A stretch of 64,000 bases of DNA from Sinorhizobium sp. 8-89 (GCF_030124325.1 NZ_JASKLR010000011.1:62001-126000), one strand, 5' to 3'. Counted from the first letter of the stretch, positions 46,556 to 55,947 are shown. The notes: generated by a model not told the origin, from the letters alone. A program made the numbers and translations.

Positions 46556-47068
46556 CTAAAGCCGAATGCCGGCCGCTTTAAGCAAAATCTTTTGATGCAA
46601 CGGTAAATTGTCGTTGCGAGGAATCAGGAAACGCTGTCGTTGCGTGCGGTGTTGGCGAGCGCCATGCGCATGTATTCGAGCATCAGTTCCCGTTCGAAGC
46701 GGCGAAAATCCGGAGAGAAGCGACTGCTCCGCCGCGCGTGCCGCTTCCTTGGCCGCGGCCTCGATCTCTCTCGCCCGGTCGGTCAGAAAGATCTGCTGCG
46801 ATCGCTTGTCGTTCGGGTGCCTGCGGCGGGTGATGAGCCCGTCGCGCTCCATGCGGGCGAGCGTGTTGGCCATGGTTGCCTGCTCGATGTCCAGCCGATC
46901 GAGAAGCTGCTTTTGCGTCAGGCTCTCCTCCGACCAGAGTTCGAGCAGGACCGGAAACTGACCCGGCGCGAAGCCGAGCTTCTGTCCGCGCTCCCGCAGG
47001 GCGCGCGAGAAGCTCCTGGCCAGCAGACTAGCCAGGTAAGTCGCAGATTCCATACGATTGAAGGCCAT
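46556..47068 (-). CDS. MarR-family regulator with a shifted C-terminus
   Basis: From ATG 47068 the protein has an intact winged-helix core: FSRALRERGQKLGFAPGQFPVLLELW, LTQKQLLDRLDIEQATMANTLARMERDGLITRRRHPNDKRSQQIFL. After SLLSGF the residues become basic and unlike any MarR tail (SPLRTGTDARIH). In the next frame the DNA reads RRFERELMLEYMRMALANTARND and stops at 46624-46626, a normal MarR C-terminal dimerisation helix. The shift falls at a run of four A (46705-46708). Either a recent one-base insertion or a sequencing error. In the present frame it runs to 46556. It sits beside the alpha-r7-like sRNA, as in S. meliloti. Confidence 0.75.
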   Translation of the reverse strand: MAFNRMESATYLASLLARSFSRALRERGQKLGFAPGQFPVLLELWSEESLTQKQLLDRLDIEQATMANTLARMERDGLITRRRHPNDKRSQQIFLTDRAREIEAAAKEAARAAEQSLLSGFSPLRTGTDARIHAHGARQHRTQRQRFLIPRNDNLPLHQKILLKAAGIRL

Positions 47069-47239
47069 GGCCTTGGGTACGCGCGAACCGAAGCGATGAC
47101 AAGTTACAAAGCTTGCGATGAAGTTGAACTGTTCCGCGTTCACAGGACTTTGAGCCCTGCGCCGATGCGGGGAGCCCTGCGCCGATGCGGGCGGAAAACC
47201 GCGCAAACTTTTCGTTATCCGGCTGTTCGAGTAGACAAC

Positions 47240-47389
47240 AAAAAACCGTCACGGCGCGGAGGCGGCGCCGTGACGGCTCTTTGAAAGCGGGACAAAGGCC
47301 CGGAGAGGGGGATAAGGCCTTTGTCCACATCTGGTGCGGGCGGGGGACAGGCCAATCACCAGACGACGGCATCATTTCAGTGCCGTTCG
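47240..47389 (-). ncRNA. Alpha-r7 (Smr7C)-like small RNA
   Basis: About 150 bases on the minus strand between marR and polA. Four hairpins in transcription order: 47386-47366 (ACGGCA/TGCCGT), 47363-47330 (TCTGGTG/CACCAGA), 47326-47290 (GGACAAAGGCC/GGCCTTTGTCC, 11 bp) and 47276-47246 (CCGTCACGGCGC/GCGCCGTGACGG, 12 bp) followed by TTTTTT. Loops are C-rich (CCCCCGCCC, TCCCCCTCTCC, GCCTCC). The length, the strong terminator and the position next to polA and a marR gene match the alpha-r7 family (Smr7C of S. meliloti, about 149 nt) as I remember it. There is no open frame. Confidence 0.82.
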
Positions 47390-47395
47390 ATGATA

Positions 47396-47424
47396 ATTTG
47401 AGGAGCCAAATGTGGCTTTTCAAG
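47396..47424 (-). promoter_or_regulatory. Sigma-70-type promoter of the alpha-r7-like sRNA
   Basis: On the minus strand CTTGAA (47424-47419), 17-base spacer, then TCAAAT (47401-47396). CTTGAx with 17-base spacing fits the rhizobial housekeeping consensus. Transcription would begin near 47389, giving a 150-base RNA ending at the T-run. Confidence 0.6.
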
Positions 47425-47577
47425 GATTGTCCGACTGAATCGCACATTACAAATGTGTAACGTTTCCGTGAGCCTTCTGGCGGCCTCCGCGTATTCCTGT
47501 CGTAACTCTTTTGAGATAGGCCGCGATGGCGAAAACCGCAATGGACCTTTGCTTCACCCCGCGCTATCCATGGCCGC

Positions 47578-50500
47578 ATGAAAAACGGTGATCACCTCTT
47601 CCTCGTCGACGGCTCGGGCTTCATCTTCCGGGCGTTCCACGCAATCCCGCCGCTCAACCGCAAGTCCGATGGCCTTCCGGTCAATGCGGTCGCCGGCTTC
47701 TGCAACATGCTCTGGAAACTCCTCACCGATGCGCGCGACACGTCGGTCGGCGTGACACCGACGCATTTCGCGGTGATCTTCGACTATTCCTCGAAGACCT
47801 TCCGCAACACGCTTTACGACCAGTACAAGGCGAACCGCACCGCGCCGCCCGAAGATCTGATCCCGCAGTTCGGGTTGATCCGACATGCCACGCGCGCCTT
47901 CAACCTGCCCTGCATAGAGAAGGAAGGCTATGAGGCGGACGACCTGATCGCGACCTATGCCCGGCTTGCCGAAGAGGCGGGCGCCGGCGTGACGATCGTT
48001 TCCTCGGACAAGGATCTCATGCAACTGGTGACGCCCAGGGTGTCGATGTACGACAGCATGAAGGACAAGCAGATCACGATTCCCGATGTGATCGAAAAAT
48101 GGGGCGTGCCGCCGGAGAAAATGATCGATCTCCAGGCGATGACAGGCGATTCGACCGACAACGTGCCGGGCATTCCCGGCATCGGACCGAAAACCGCGGC
48201 TCAGCTTCTGGAAGAATACGGCGATCTCGATACGCTGCTTGCGCGCGCCGGCGAGATCAAGCAGCAGAAGCGGCGCGAGAGCATCATCGCCAATGCCGAG
48301 CTTGCGCGCCTTTCCCGCCAACTCGTGACGTTGAAAAACGATACCCCTCTCGACGTTCCGCTCGAGGATCTGCGGCTTGAGCCGCAAAACGGGCCGAAGC
48401 TCATCGCCTTCCTGAAGACGATGGAATTCAACACATTGACACGCCGCGTGGCGGCGGCGACCGATACGGACGCTGAAGCAGTCAAGGCGGCCCATGTGCC
48501 GATCGAATGGGGCATCGAGGCGCACGGACCGGATCTCGACACCGGCGAGGCTGCCGGTCCGCCGCCCTCTGCCGAATCGTCAAGCACAGCCCCGCCGCGC
48601 GGACGGGCGGCCAAGGCGGCCGTTTCGTTCCTCTCGAGCGCTGAGGATGCAGACGTCACGGGGGCGACGCCGCAGGGCCTTGCGCGGGCGCGCGCCGATT
48701 TCTTCGCCACCGCTCCCTTCGATCATTCCAGCTATGTGACGATCCGCGATCTTGCGACCCTCGATCGATGGGTCGCCGATGCGCGCAACGCCGGCGTGAT
48801 CGGTTTCGAGACGGAAACGACCTCGCTCGACGCCATGCAGGCGGATCTGGTCGGCTTTTCGCTGGCGATCGCCGATTACGGCGACAATCCCTCCGGTGCG
48901 AAGGTCCGGGCGGCTTACGTGCCGTTGATTCACAAGAATGGCGCCGGCGATCTGCTTGGCGGCGGTCTCCTCGAAAATCAGGTCGCCGTCCGCGAAGCGC
49001 TGAGCCGGCTAAAGGCGCTGCTCGAGGATCCGTCGGTGTTGAAGGTCGCGCAGAATCTGAAGTTCGACTATCTGTTGATGAAGCGGCACGGCATCACCAT
49101 GCAAAGCTTCGACGACACCATGTTGATGTCCTATGTCATCGATGCCGGCAACGGTGCTCATGGCATGGATTCTCTGTCCGAGCGGTGGCTCAATCACAAG
49201 TTGACGGCCTACAAGGACCTCACCGGCAGCGGGCGGTCTTCGCTGACGTTCGACTTCGTCGATATCGACAGGGCGACGGCCTATGCGGCGGAAGAGGCGG
49301 ACGTCACGCTGCGACTCTGGCACGTCCTGAAGCCGCAACTTTCCTCCAAGGGGCTGACGCGCGTCTATGAGCGGCTCGAAAGACCGTTGGTCGGCGTTCT
49401 TGCCCATATGGAGGAGCGCGGCATCACCGTCGATCGCCAAATTCTCTCGCGCCTCTCGGGAGAGCTTGCGCAAGGCGCGGCGGCGCTCGAGCACGAGATC
49501 TATCGCCTGGCCGGAGAAACCTTCACGATCGGCTCGCCGAAGCAGCTCGGCGACATTCTCTTCGGCAAAATGGGATTGCCGGGCGGCTCCAAAACCAAGA
49601 CCGGCCAATGGTCGACTTCGGCGCAGGTTCTGGAGGAGCTTGCCGCCGAAGGCCATGAGCTGCCGCGCAAAATCGTTGACTGGCGCCAGCTCACCAAACT
49701 GAAATCCACCTATACCGATGCGTTACCGGGCTTCGTGCATCCGGAAACACGGCGCGTACATACGTCCTATGCGCTAGCTGCGACGACCACAGGCCGCCTC
49801 TCTTCGGCCGACCCCAACCTGCAGAACATTCCGGTCAGGACCGCCGAGGGCCGTAAGATCCGCACCGCCTTCGTCGCCACGCCGGGACACAAGCTGGTTT
49901 CGGCGGACTACAGCCAAATCGAGCTCCGGGTGCTTGCGCATGTGGCGGATATTCCGCAGCTTCGCCAAGCCTTTGCCGACGGCGTCGACATCCACGCGAT
50001 GACCGCTTCCGAGATGTTCGGGGTTCCCGTCGACGGCATGCCGGGTGAAATCCGCCGCCGCGCCAAGGCGATCAATTTCGGCATCATCTACGGCATATCC
50101 GCCTTCGGGCTTGCCAATCAGCTTTCCATCGAGCGTTCGGAGGCGAGTGAATACATTAAGAAGTATTTCGAGCGCTTCCCCGGCATCCGCGACTATATGG
50201 AGAACACCAAGGCCTTCGCTCGCGAGCACGGCTATGTCGAAACGATCTTTGGCCGCCGTGCCCACTATCCCGATATTCGCTCCTCCAACCCGTCGCATCG
50301 CGCTTTCAACGAACGCGCATCGATCAATGCGCCGATCCAGGGCTCTGCCGCCGACATCATCCGCCGCGCAATGGTGAAGATGGAGCCGGCGCTTGAGGAG
50401 GCGAAGCTGTCCGCGCGGATGCTCCTGCAGGTGCACGACGAATTGATCTTCGAGGTCGAGGACGGTGAGATCGAGCGCACCATCCCGGTGGTCGTTTCGG

Positions 50501-50592
50501 TCATGGAAAATGCCGCCATGCCGGCGCTGAACATGAAAGTGCCGCTGAAGGTTGACGCCCGCGCCGCGCTCAATTGGGACGAGGCGCATTGA
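47578..50592 (+). CDS. polA: DNA polymerase I
   Basis: 1004 residues. N-terminal 5'-3' nuclease (LFLVDGSGFIFRAFHA, VPGIPGIGPKTAAQLLEEYG), a linker of about 50 residues, a 3'-5' exonuclease domain (about 385-580) and the polymerase domain with motif A DYSQIELRVLAHVADI, motif B RRRAKAINFGIIYGISAFGL and motif C QVHDELIFEVED. In the exonuclease domain two metal ligands differ from E. coli: the ExoI motif reads FETET (Glu411 for Asp355), and the ExoIII motif reads YAAEE (Glu573 for Asp501). Glu413 and Asp497 (ExoI/ExoII) are kept. It replaces RNA primers and fills repair gaps. Confidence 0.97.
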   Translation: MKNGDHLFLVDGSGFIFRAFHAIPPLNRKSDGLPVNAVAGFCNMLWKLLTDARDTSVGVTPTHFAVIFDYSSKTFRNTLYDQYKANRTAPPEDLIPQFGLIRHATRAFNLPCIEKEGYEADDLIATYARLAEEAGAGVTIVSSDKDLMQLVTPRVSMYDSMKDKQITIPDVIEKWGVPPEKMIDLQAMTGDSTDNVPGIPGIGPKTAAQLLEEYGDLDTLLARAGEIKQQKRRESIIANAELARLSRQLVTLKNDTPLDVPLEDLRLEPQNGPKLIAFLKTMEFNTLTRRVAAATDTDAEAVKAAHVPIEWGIEAHGPDLDTGEAAGPPPSAESSSTAPPRGRAAKAAVSFLSSAEDADVTGATPQGLARARADFFATAPFDHSSYVTIRDLATLDRWVADARNAGVIGFETETTSLDAMQADLVGFSLAIADYGDNPSGAKVRAAYVPLIHKNGAGDLLGGGLLENQVAVREALSRLKALLEDPSVLKVAQNLKFDYLLMKRHGITMQSFDDTMLMSYVIDAGNGAHGMDSLSERWLNHKLTAYKDLTGSGRSSLTFDFVDIDRATAYAAEEADVTLRLWHVLKPQLSSKGLTRVYERLERPLVGVLAHMEERGITVDRQILSRLSGELAQGAAALEHEIYRLAGETFTIGSPKQLGDILFGKMGLPGGSKTKTGQWSTSAQVLEELAAEGHELPRKIVDWRQLTKLKSTYTDALPGFVHPETRRVHTSYALAATTTGRLSSADPNLQNIPVRTAEGRKIRTAFVATPGHKLVSADYSQIELRVLAHVADIPQLRQAFADGVDIHAMTASEMFGVPVDGMPGEIRRRAKAINFGIIYGISAFGLANQLSIERSEASEYIKKYFERFPGIRDYMENTKAFAREHGYVETIFGRRAHYPDIRSSNPSHRAFNERASINAPIQGSAADIIRRAMVKMEPALEEAKLSARMLLQVHDELIFEVEDGEIERTIPVVVSVMENAAMPALNMKVPLKVDARAALNWDEAH

Positions 50593-50630
50593 ATCACGAT
50601 GATTTTGGGTCGAATCGACTCAGAGTCACG
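50591..50630. repeat. Partial family 2 repeat after polA
   Basis: ATCACGATGATTTTGGGTCG followed by AATCGACTCAGAGTCACG is a decayed copy of the GATTTTAGGTCGA palindrome. It starts at the polA stop codon. A full copy in the other orientation lies beyond tetR at 51301-51410. Confidence 0.5.
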
Positions 50631-50653
50631 CTCCGGCTCGGGCTCCTGTCCGC

Positions 50654-51286
50654 TCAGGCAGCGGACTCTGTGGGATGCACCGGCCGGAAGCTGGCGAAGA
50701 GGTGCTTGAGTGCGTCGCGTCCCCCGGCCGCCAGATCGAACCGACGTCCGAACAGCAGCCATTCGGTGCATAGTCCCATCATCATCCAGCGCAAGGTGCG
50801 CGCGGCGGATGCCGGCGTCCAGGTGACTTGTAGTTGCCCTTGTTCGAGCGCGCGCGCGAAGGCGCGTTCGAGCAGTGCGTCGTGTCGCTCGTCGATTTCC
50901 TTTTGCCGGTCCAACACTGCTGACATGTCGCTGTCGTAGTCGCATCGGAGCATGATCGCGAGAATACGCTGCCGCTGCTCGTCCTTGGCAAGCATGTCCA
51001 GCCAATCGCCGGTGGCGCTCTCGACGATCGCGAGCGTGTCGGAAGCCTCGGTCTCGATCTCGCGGGCGATCATGTCTTCCTGCGGCAGCGGCACTGCATC
51101 GTAGAGCGCCAGGAAGAGATCGGTCTTGTTGGCGAAGTGCCAGTAGATGGCGCCGCGCGTGACCCCGGCCGCCTTGGCCACCTCATCAAGCGTCGTATTG
51201 GAAACACCTTTGGCGTAAAACATCCGCTCGGCGGCGTTCAATATCCGGCTCCGTGTAGCCTCGGCCTCGGCCTTGGTTCTGCGCAT
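50654..51286 (-). CDS. TetR-family regulator, AcrR/TtgR-like
   Basis: 210 residues from ATG 51286, with GGGAGG 6 bases upstream. The N-terminal HTH is RILNAAERMFYAKGVSNTTLDEVAKAAGVTRGAIYWHFANKTDLFLAL, very close to AcrR, TtgR and MtrR. The C-terminal ligand domain is of the MAATS type (LEQGQLQVTWTPASAARTLRWMMMGLCTEWLLF). It lies downstream of acrAB on the same strand, separated by a family 2 repeat, and is the likely repressor acting at the AcrR-like operator at 55948. That link is inference from position and motif. Confidence 0.88.
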   Translation of the reverse strand: MRRTKAEAEATRSRILNAAERMFYAKGVSNTTLDEVAKAAGVTRGAIYWHFANKTDLFLALYDAVPLPQEDMIAREIETEASDTLAIVESATGDWLDMLAKDEQRQRILAIMLRCDYDSDMSAVLDRQKEIDERHDALLERAFARALEQGQLQVTWTPASAARTLRWMMMGLCTEWLLFGRRFDLAAGGRDALKHLFASFRPVHPTESAA

Positions 51287-51300
51287 GCATACCTCCCAGA

Positions 51301-51410
51301 TCAAGTGATTTTGGGTCGGATCGACCCAAAATCTTAAACGTGATCGATTCTAAGAAGTTAGAGCGTGATGCAGGCGGAAAACCGCACACACTTTTCCTCA
51401 TCCCGCTCTT
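51301..51410. repeat. Two-part palindromic repeat (family 2), reverse orientation
   Basis: TCAAGTGATTTTGGGTCGGA, TCGACCCAAAATCTTAAACG, then GAGCGTGATGCAGGCGGAAA, ACCGCACACACTTTTCCTCA and TCCCGCTC. It is the reverse of the elements at 21788 and 35695 and contains the same two palindromes. It separates acrB from tetR. Confidence 0.62.
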
Positions 51411-51451
51411 GCACGACGGCCCGCCGGATGAGGCGGGCCGTCGATGGTTGA

Positions 51452-54400
51452 TCACTCGGCAGCTTTGGCGATTTCGGATGCGGTATCTTCCGCTACGACC
51501 GCTTGCGGTGCGGCAGCCGCGCTTCTCCGCCCGAAGATCTTCATGATGAACACGAAGAAGATCGGGACGAAGAAAATCGCCAGCACCGTTGCCGAGATCA
51601 TGCCGCCCATGACGCCGGTGCCGATGGCGCGCTGGCTGCCGGAGCTTGCGCCCGTCGCGATCGCCAGCGGCAGAACGCCGAGGGTGAAGGCAAGCGAGGT
51701 CATCAGGATCGGCCGGAAGCGCAAGTGCGACGCTTCGAGCGTTGCGTCGATCAACGACTTGCCCTGGTCACGCAGCTCCTTGGCGAACTCGATGATCAGG
51801 ATGGCGTTTTTCGCCGAAAGGCCGATGATCGCGATCAGGCCCACCTTGAAATACACATCATTCGGCATGTCCCGCATCGTGACCGCGAGCACCGCACCGA
51901 TGACGCCGAGCGGGACGACCATGATAACCGAGACAGGAATGGACCAGCTTTCGTAAAGTGCCGCCAGGCAAAGGAAGACGAGCAGGCACGAAAGCGCGAT
52001 CAGGAGCGGCGCCTGTGATCCCGATTGGATCTCCTGCAGCGACTGGCCCGTCCATTCGTAACCGAAGCCCGATGGAAGCTCGGCGACCAGCCGCTCCATC
52101 TCGGCGATCGCGTCACCGGAAGAATAGCCGGGCGCCGCCTGGCCGCTGATGCGAACCGCGGGATAGCCATTGTAGCCGACAGTCTGCGTCGGGGCCTTGA
52201 TCCACTCGACGCTTGCGAAGGCCGAGAGCGGAACCATGCCGCCGTTCGAGTTGCGGACGTTGAGGTTCAGGAGATCGGCCGTCTGCATTCGCTGGTTCTC
52301 GTCCGCCTGCACCGTCACGCGCTGCATGCGGCCGGCATTCGGGAAGTCATTGACATAGGACGAGCCGAGATTGGTCGAGATCGTCGAGTTGATGTCGGCG
52401 AAGGTCACACCGAAGGTATTGGCCTTTTCGCGGTCGATGGTCACGTTGACCTGGGCCGCGTCGGGCATGCCTTCGAAGCGCACACCGGCGACGACCTTGC
52501 TCTGCGCGGCGAGCCCCAGAAGCTGGTCGCGTGCCTCGGCAAGCGCTGCTTCGCCGCGGCCGCCGCGGTCCTGCAGGCGGAAGGAGAAGCCGCCGGTGGT
52601 GCCGAGCCCTTGGATGGCCGGCGGCGACAGCGCGAAGCTGATCGCGTCCTTGATCTGACCCATCGCCATCGTCGCGCGCTCGGCAATCTTCTGAGCGGCG
52701 TTGTCGGCGTCGCGTTCGCTCCAGTCCTTGAGCGTCACGAAGGCAAGGCCGGCGTTCTGACCGGTTCCGAAGAAGGAGAAGCCGTTGATCGCGACGATGC
52801 GGTCGACCGCCGATTCCTGACCGAAAATCTTCTCCGCCTGCTCGATCACTTCGGTGGTGCGGTTTCCCGTCGCCTCCGACGGCAGCTGCATCAGCACGAT
52901 GACAAAGCCCTGGTCCTCGTCCGGTAGGAACGACGACGGCAGTTTCATGAAGGCCCAGCCGAGGCCCGCAAGCAGGGCGACATAGATGATCATGAAGCGG
53001 CCCGTGCGACGGACCAGACCCCCGACGATGCGGCTGTACCCATGCGACGTGCGGTCGAAGCCGCGGTTGAACCAACCGAAGAAGCCGCGCTTGGCGTGGT
53101 GATGGCCCTTCGGGACCGGCTTCAGGAAGCTTGCGCAAAGGGCGGGTGTCAGCGACAGCGCGAGAAGTGCCGAGAACAGGATCGAAACGACCATGGTCAA
53201 GCTGAACTGGCGGTAGATCACGCCGACGGCGCCCGGGAAGAAGGCCATGGGAATGAACACGGAGGCAAGCACCAGCGTAATGCCGATGACCGCGCCGGTG
53301 ATCTGCCGCATCGCCTTGCGGGTGGCTTCCTTCGGCGTCAGCCCCTCTTCCGACATGATGCGTTCGACGTTCTCGACGACGATGATGGCGTCGTCGACGA
53401 GGATGCCGATCGCCAGCACCATGCCGAACATGGTCAGCACGTTGATCGAGAAGCCCATCGCCAGCATCACGGCGCACGTACCGAGAAGAGCGACCGGAAC
53501 GACGATTGTCGGGATGATCGTGTAGCGGACGTTCTGAAGGAACAGGAACATCACCAGGAAGACGAGGCCGACGGCCTCGACAAGGGTATGCAACACTTTT
53601 TCGATCGACACCGCGACAAAGGGCGAAGTGTCGTAAGGGACCGAATACTCGACCCCTTGCGGGAAGAATTCCGACAGCTCATCCATGCGCGCCTTGACAG
53701 CCGCGGAGGTCGACATCGCATTGCCGCTCGGCGAAAGCTGGACGGCGATGGCTGCGGAAGGCTTGCCGTTGAGACGCGTGGAGAAAGCATAGCTTTCGCC
53801 GCCGATCTCGAGGCGGGCGACGTCGCGCAGACGAACGGCCGAGCCGTCCGCATTGGCGCGAAGCACGATGGCGCCGAATTCCTCGGGGGTGGAAAGCTGC
53901 CCCTTGATGACCACCGGAGCGCTGATCTGCTGGGTGATCGGATTGGGCTGGGCGCCGATGCTGCCCGAAGCAACCTGAGCGTTCTGGGCCTGGATCGCCG
54001 CCGTTACGTCGGCTGCGGTCAGATTGAGACCGAGCATCTTGTCGGGATCGAGCCAGACACGCATCGAGCGCTCGGTCGCGAAGAGCTGGGCGCGGCCGAC
54101 GCCCGGCACGCGCTGGATTTCGCTCAAGACGTTTCGGCTGAGATAATCGCCGAGGCCGGTTGCGTCCAGAGACCCATCGGTCGAGGTGAGCGCGACGATC
54201 ATCAGGAAGCCGGAGCCGGCCTCGTCGACCTGGACGCCCTGCTGCTTGACCGAATCGGGCAGGCGCGGCTCGACCCGCTGCACGCGGTTCTGGATGTCCA
54301 CCGAGGCCTGGCTCGGGTCCGTGCCCGGCGCGAAGGTCGCATTGATCTCGACCGAGCCGGAGGAACTCGAGGTCGATTCGAAATAAAGCAGGCCTTCGAC

Positions 54401-54613
54401 GCCGTTGAGTTCATCCTCGATCAGGCGCGTGACGCTCTGATAGGTGTCCTGCGAGGAGGCGCCGGGATAGTTCGTGTTGATGGAGATCTGCGGCGGCGCG
54501 ACATCAGGATATTGCGAAACCGGCAATAGCGGAATCGCGATGACGCCGGCGACCATGATGAAGATCGCCACCACCCAGGCGAAGATCGGCCTGTCGATAA
54601 AGAAACTGGGCAT
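51452..54613 (-). CDS. acrB: RND multidrug efflux transporter, AcrB/MexB-like
   Basis: 1053 residues from ATG 54613. MPSFFIDRPIFAWVVAIFIMVAG starts the first helix. The proton relay residues are present: LVDDAIIVVENVERIM (Asp407-Asp408 of AcrB) and LSAKNAILIIEFAKEL (Lys940). Two large periplasmic loops include the porter region with INTNYPGASSQDTYQSVTRLIE. It exports hydrophobic drugs by proton antiport as a trimer, with AcrA and an outer-membrane channel; no tolC-like gene is in this window. It begins 10 bases after the acrA stop on the minus strand. Confidence 0.95.
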   Translation of the reverse strand: MPSFFIDRPIFAWVVAIFIMVAGVIAIPLLPVSQYPDVAPPQISINTNYPGASSQDTYQSVTRLIEDELNGVEGLLYFESTSSSSGSVEINATFAPGTDPSQASVDIQNRVQRVEPRLPDSVKQQGVQVDEAGSGFLMIVALTSTDGSLDATGLGDYLSRNVLSEIQRVPGVGRAQLFATERSMRVWLDPDKMLGLNLTAADVTAAIQAQNAQVASGSIGAQPNPITQQISAPVVIKGQLSTPEEFGAIVLRANADGSAVRLRDVARLEIGGESYAFSTRLNGKPSAAIAVQLSPSGNAMSTSAAVKARMDELSEFFPQGVEYSVPYDTSPFVAVSIEKVLHTLVEAVGLVFLVMFLFLQNVRYTIIPTIVVPVALLGTCAVMLAMGFSINVLTMFGMVLAIGILVDDAIIVVENVERIMSEEGLTPKEATRKAMRQITGAVIGITLVLASVFIPMAFFPGAVGVIYRQFSLTMVVSILFSALLALSLTPALCASFLKPVPKGHHHAKRGFFGWFNRGFDRTSHGYSRIVGGLVRRTGRFMIIYVALLAGLGWAFMKLPSSFLPDEDQGFVIVLMQLPSEATGNRTTEVIEQAEKIFGQESAVDRIVAINGFSFFGTGQNAGLAFVTLKDWSERDADNAAQKIAERATMAMGQIKDAISFALSPPAIQGLGTTGGFSFRLQDRGGRGEAALAEARDQLLGLAAQSKVVAGVRFEGMPDAAQVNVTIDREKANTFGVTFADINSTISTNLGSSYVNDFPNAGRMQRVTVQADENQRMQTADLLNLNVRNSNGGMVPLSAFASVEWIKAPTQTVGYNGYPAVRISGQAAPGYSSGDAIAEMERLVAELPSGFGYEWTGQSLQEIQSGSQAPLLIALSCLLVFLCLAALYESWSIPVSVIMVVPLGVIGAVLAVTMRDMPNDVYFKVGLIAIIGLSAKNAILIIEFAKELRDQGKSLIDATLEASHLRFRPILMTSLAFTLGVLPLAIATGASSGSQRAIGTGVMGGMISATVLAIFFVPIFFVFIMKIFGRRSAAAAPQAVVAEDTASEIAKAAE

Positions 54614-54623
54614 GATCAAGCTC

Positions 54624-55847
54624 TCACTTCACTTCGGTGGCGGGCTTTTCGCCGGCCTGACCCGAAGCATCGGCCTGTTCGGCCGCGGGTTTAGCGTTCG
54701 GATCCCATTCGGTGGGCTCCACCGGCGCGCCAGGAGCGGTCTTCTGGAAGCCCTCGACGATCACCTTTTCTCCGGGCTTCAGACCAGCGGTCACCTGCCA
54801 GCGCTCGCCGACCGTCCGTCCGAGCGTGACGTTGCGGAATTCGACCTTCTTGTCGGCGTTGAGGACATAGACCTGCGACTGGCCGGCATTGTTGCGCTGG
54901 ACCGCCTGCTGCGGAACGGTGATGGCGTTCTTCTCTAGTCCCTGCTGGATCTGCACGCGCACATACATGCCCGGCAGCAGATCGTTATTCGGATTGGGGA
55001 ACTCGCCGCGCAGCGTCACCTGGCCGGTGGTCGCATCGACGGCAGCTTCGGAGAAGAGCAGCTTGCCCTTCAGCGAATAAGGCGTTCCGTCATCGAGGAT
55101 GAGCTGGACTTCGGCTTCGTTGTCGGAGCTCATCATCTGGCCGTCCTTGAGCGCCTTGCGCAGGCGGATGAGGTCGGTCGCGGACTGGGTGAAGTCGGCA
55201 TAGATCGGATCGAGCTGCTGGATGGTTGCAAGGTTCTGCGTGTCGTTCGCACTGACGAGGGCGCCTTCAGTGATCAGCGCCCGACCGATGCGGCCGCTGA
55301 TCGGCGCGGTTACGTTCGCATATTGCAGGTTGAGCTTCGCCTCGGCGAGACCCGCCTCGGCAATGCCGACATCGGCCTCGGCCTGAGCAAGCGCCGCGAT
55401 CGCGTCGTCGAACTGCTGCACTGCCGCGAATTGTGCTTCCTTCAGCCGCGACTGCCGATCGGCGGTCCGCTTGGCCTGGTCGGCTACGGCCTGTGCCCGC
55501 TTTAGCGTCGCTTCGGCACTGTCGACCTTCACCTGAAACGGCGCCGGGTCGATCCGGTAGAGCACGTCGCCTTCCTTGACGATCGTGCCCTGCTCGAACA
55601 CGCGCTCGACGACGATGCCGGAAACCCGCGGCCGGACCTCGGCGATGCGCGTCGCAGTAATGCGGCCCGGCAGTTCGTTGGTGATCGGCAGGGCTTCAGC
55701 CACTGTCGTGTAGACGGCCACAGCCGCCGGTGGGAACGCCGGAGCGGCTTGCTGTTCTTCGTTCTTCTGGCAGCCAGCAAGAAAAATCACAGTTGCCAGA
55801 GCCGCGGCCAATGTCGGTCGTTTCATGCGTCGCATCGCAATGTCCAT
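54624..55847 (-). CDS. acrA: RND efflux membrane-fusion protein, AcrA/MexA-like lipoprotein
   Basis: 407 residues from ATG 55847 (internal ATGs at 55835 and 55826 are alternatives). Lipoprotein signal ends FLAGC (Cys26). Then ELPGRITATRIAEVRPRVSGIVVERVFEQGTIVKEGDVLYRIDPAPF (lipoyl half), a coiled coil about residues 100-165 (AEATLKRAQAVADQAKRTADRQSRLKEAQ), the second lipoyl half, and beta-barrel/membrane-proximal domains ending with KPATEVK. It bridges AcrB to the outer-membrane channel. An AcrR-like operator lies about 100 bases upstream. Confidence 0.93.
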   Translation of the reverse strand: MDIAMRRMKRPTLAAALATVIFLAGCQKNEEQQAAPAFPPAAVAVYTTVAEALPITNELPGRITATRIAEVRPRVSGIVVERVFEQGTIVKEGDVLYRIDPAPFQVKVDSAEATLKRAQAVADQAKRTADRQSRLKEAQFAAVQQFDDAIAALAQAEADVGIAEAGLAEAKLNLQYANVTAPISGRIGRALITEGALVSANDTQNLATIQQLDPIYADFTQSATDLIRLRKALKDGQMMSSDNEAEVQLILDDGTPYSLKGKLLFSEAAVDATTGQVTLRGEFPNPNNDLLPGMYVRVQIQQGLEKNAITVPQQAVQRNNAGQSQVYVLNADKKVEFRNVTLGRTVGERWQVTAGLKPGEKVIVEGFQKTAPGAPVEPTEWDPNAKPAAEQADASGQAGEKPATEVK

Positions 55848-55947
55848 AATCAAGGACCGCCCGCAGCCGTTGCACTTTGCAGTGTTGCGCGGTCCGAAAG
55901 TGAGATGAAGCGGATCCGGTATCGGCGTGGGAACATACCGGGGAGCT

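Noticed and set aside
50654..51410. tetR between repeats as a mobile cassette
   Set aside because: The flanking family 2 elements are unequal (one partial) and in opposite orientation, and there is no recombinase or att-like site; the gene fits functionally with acrAB.
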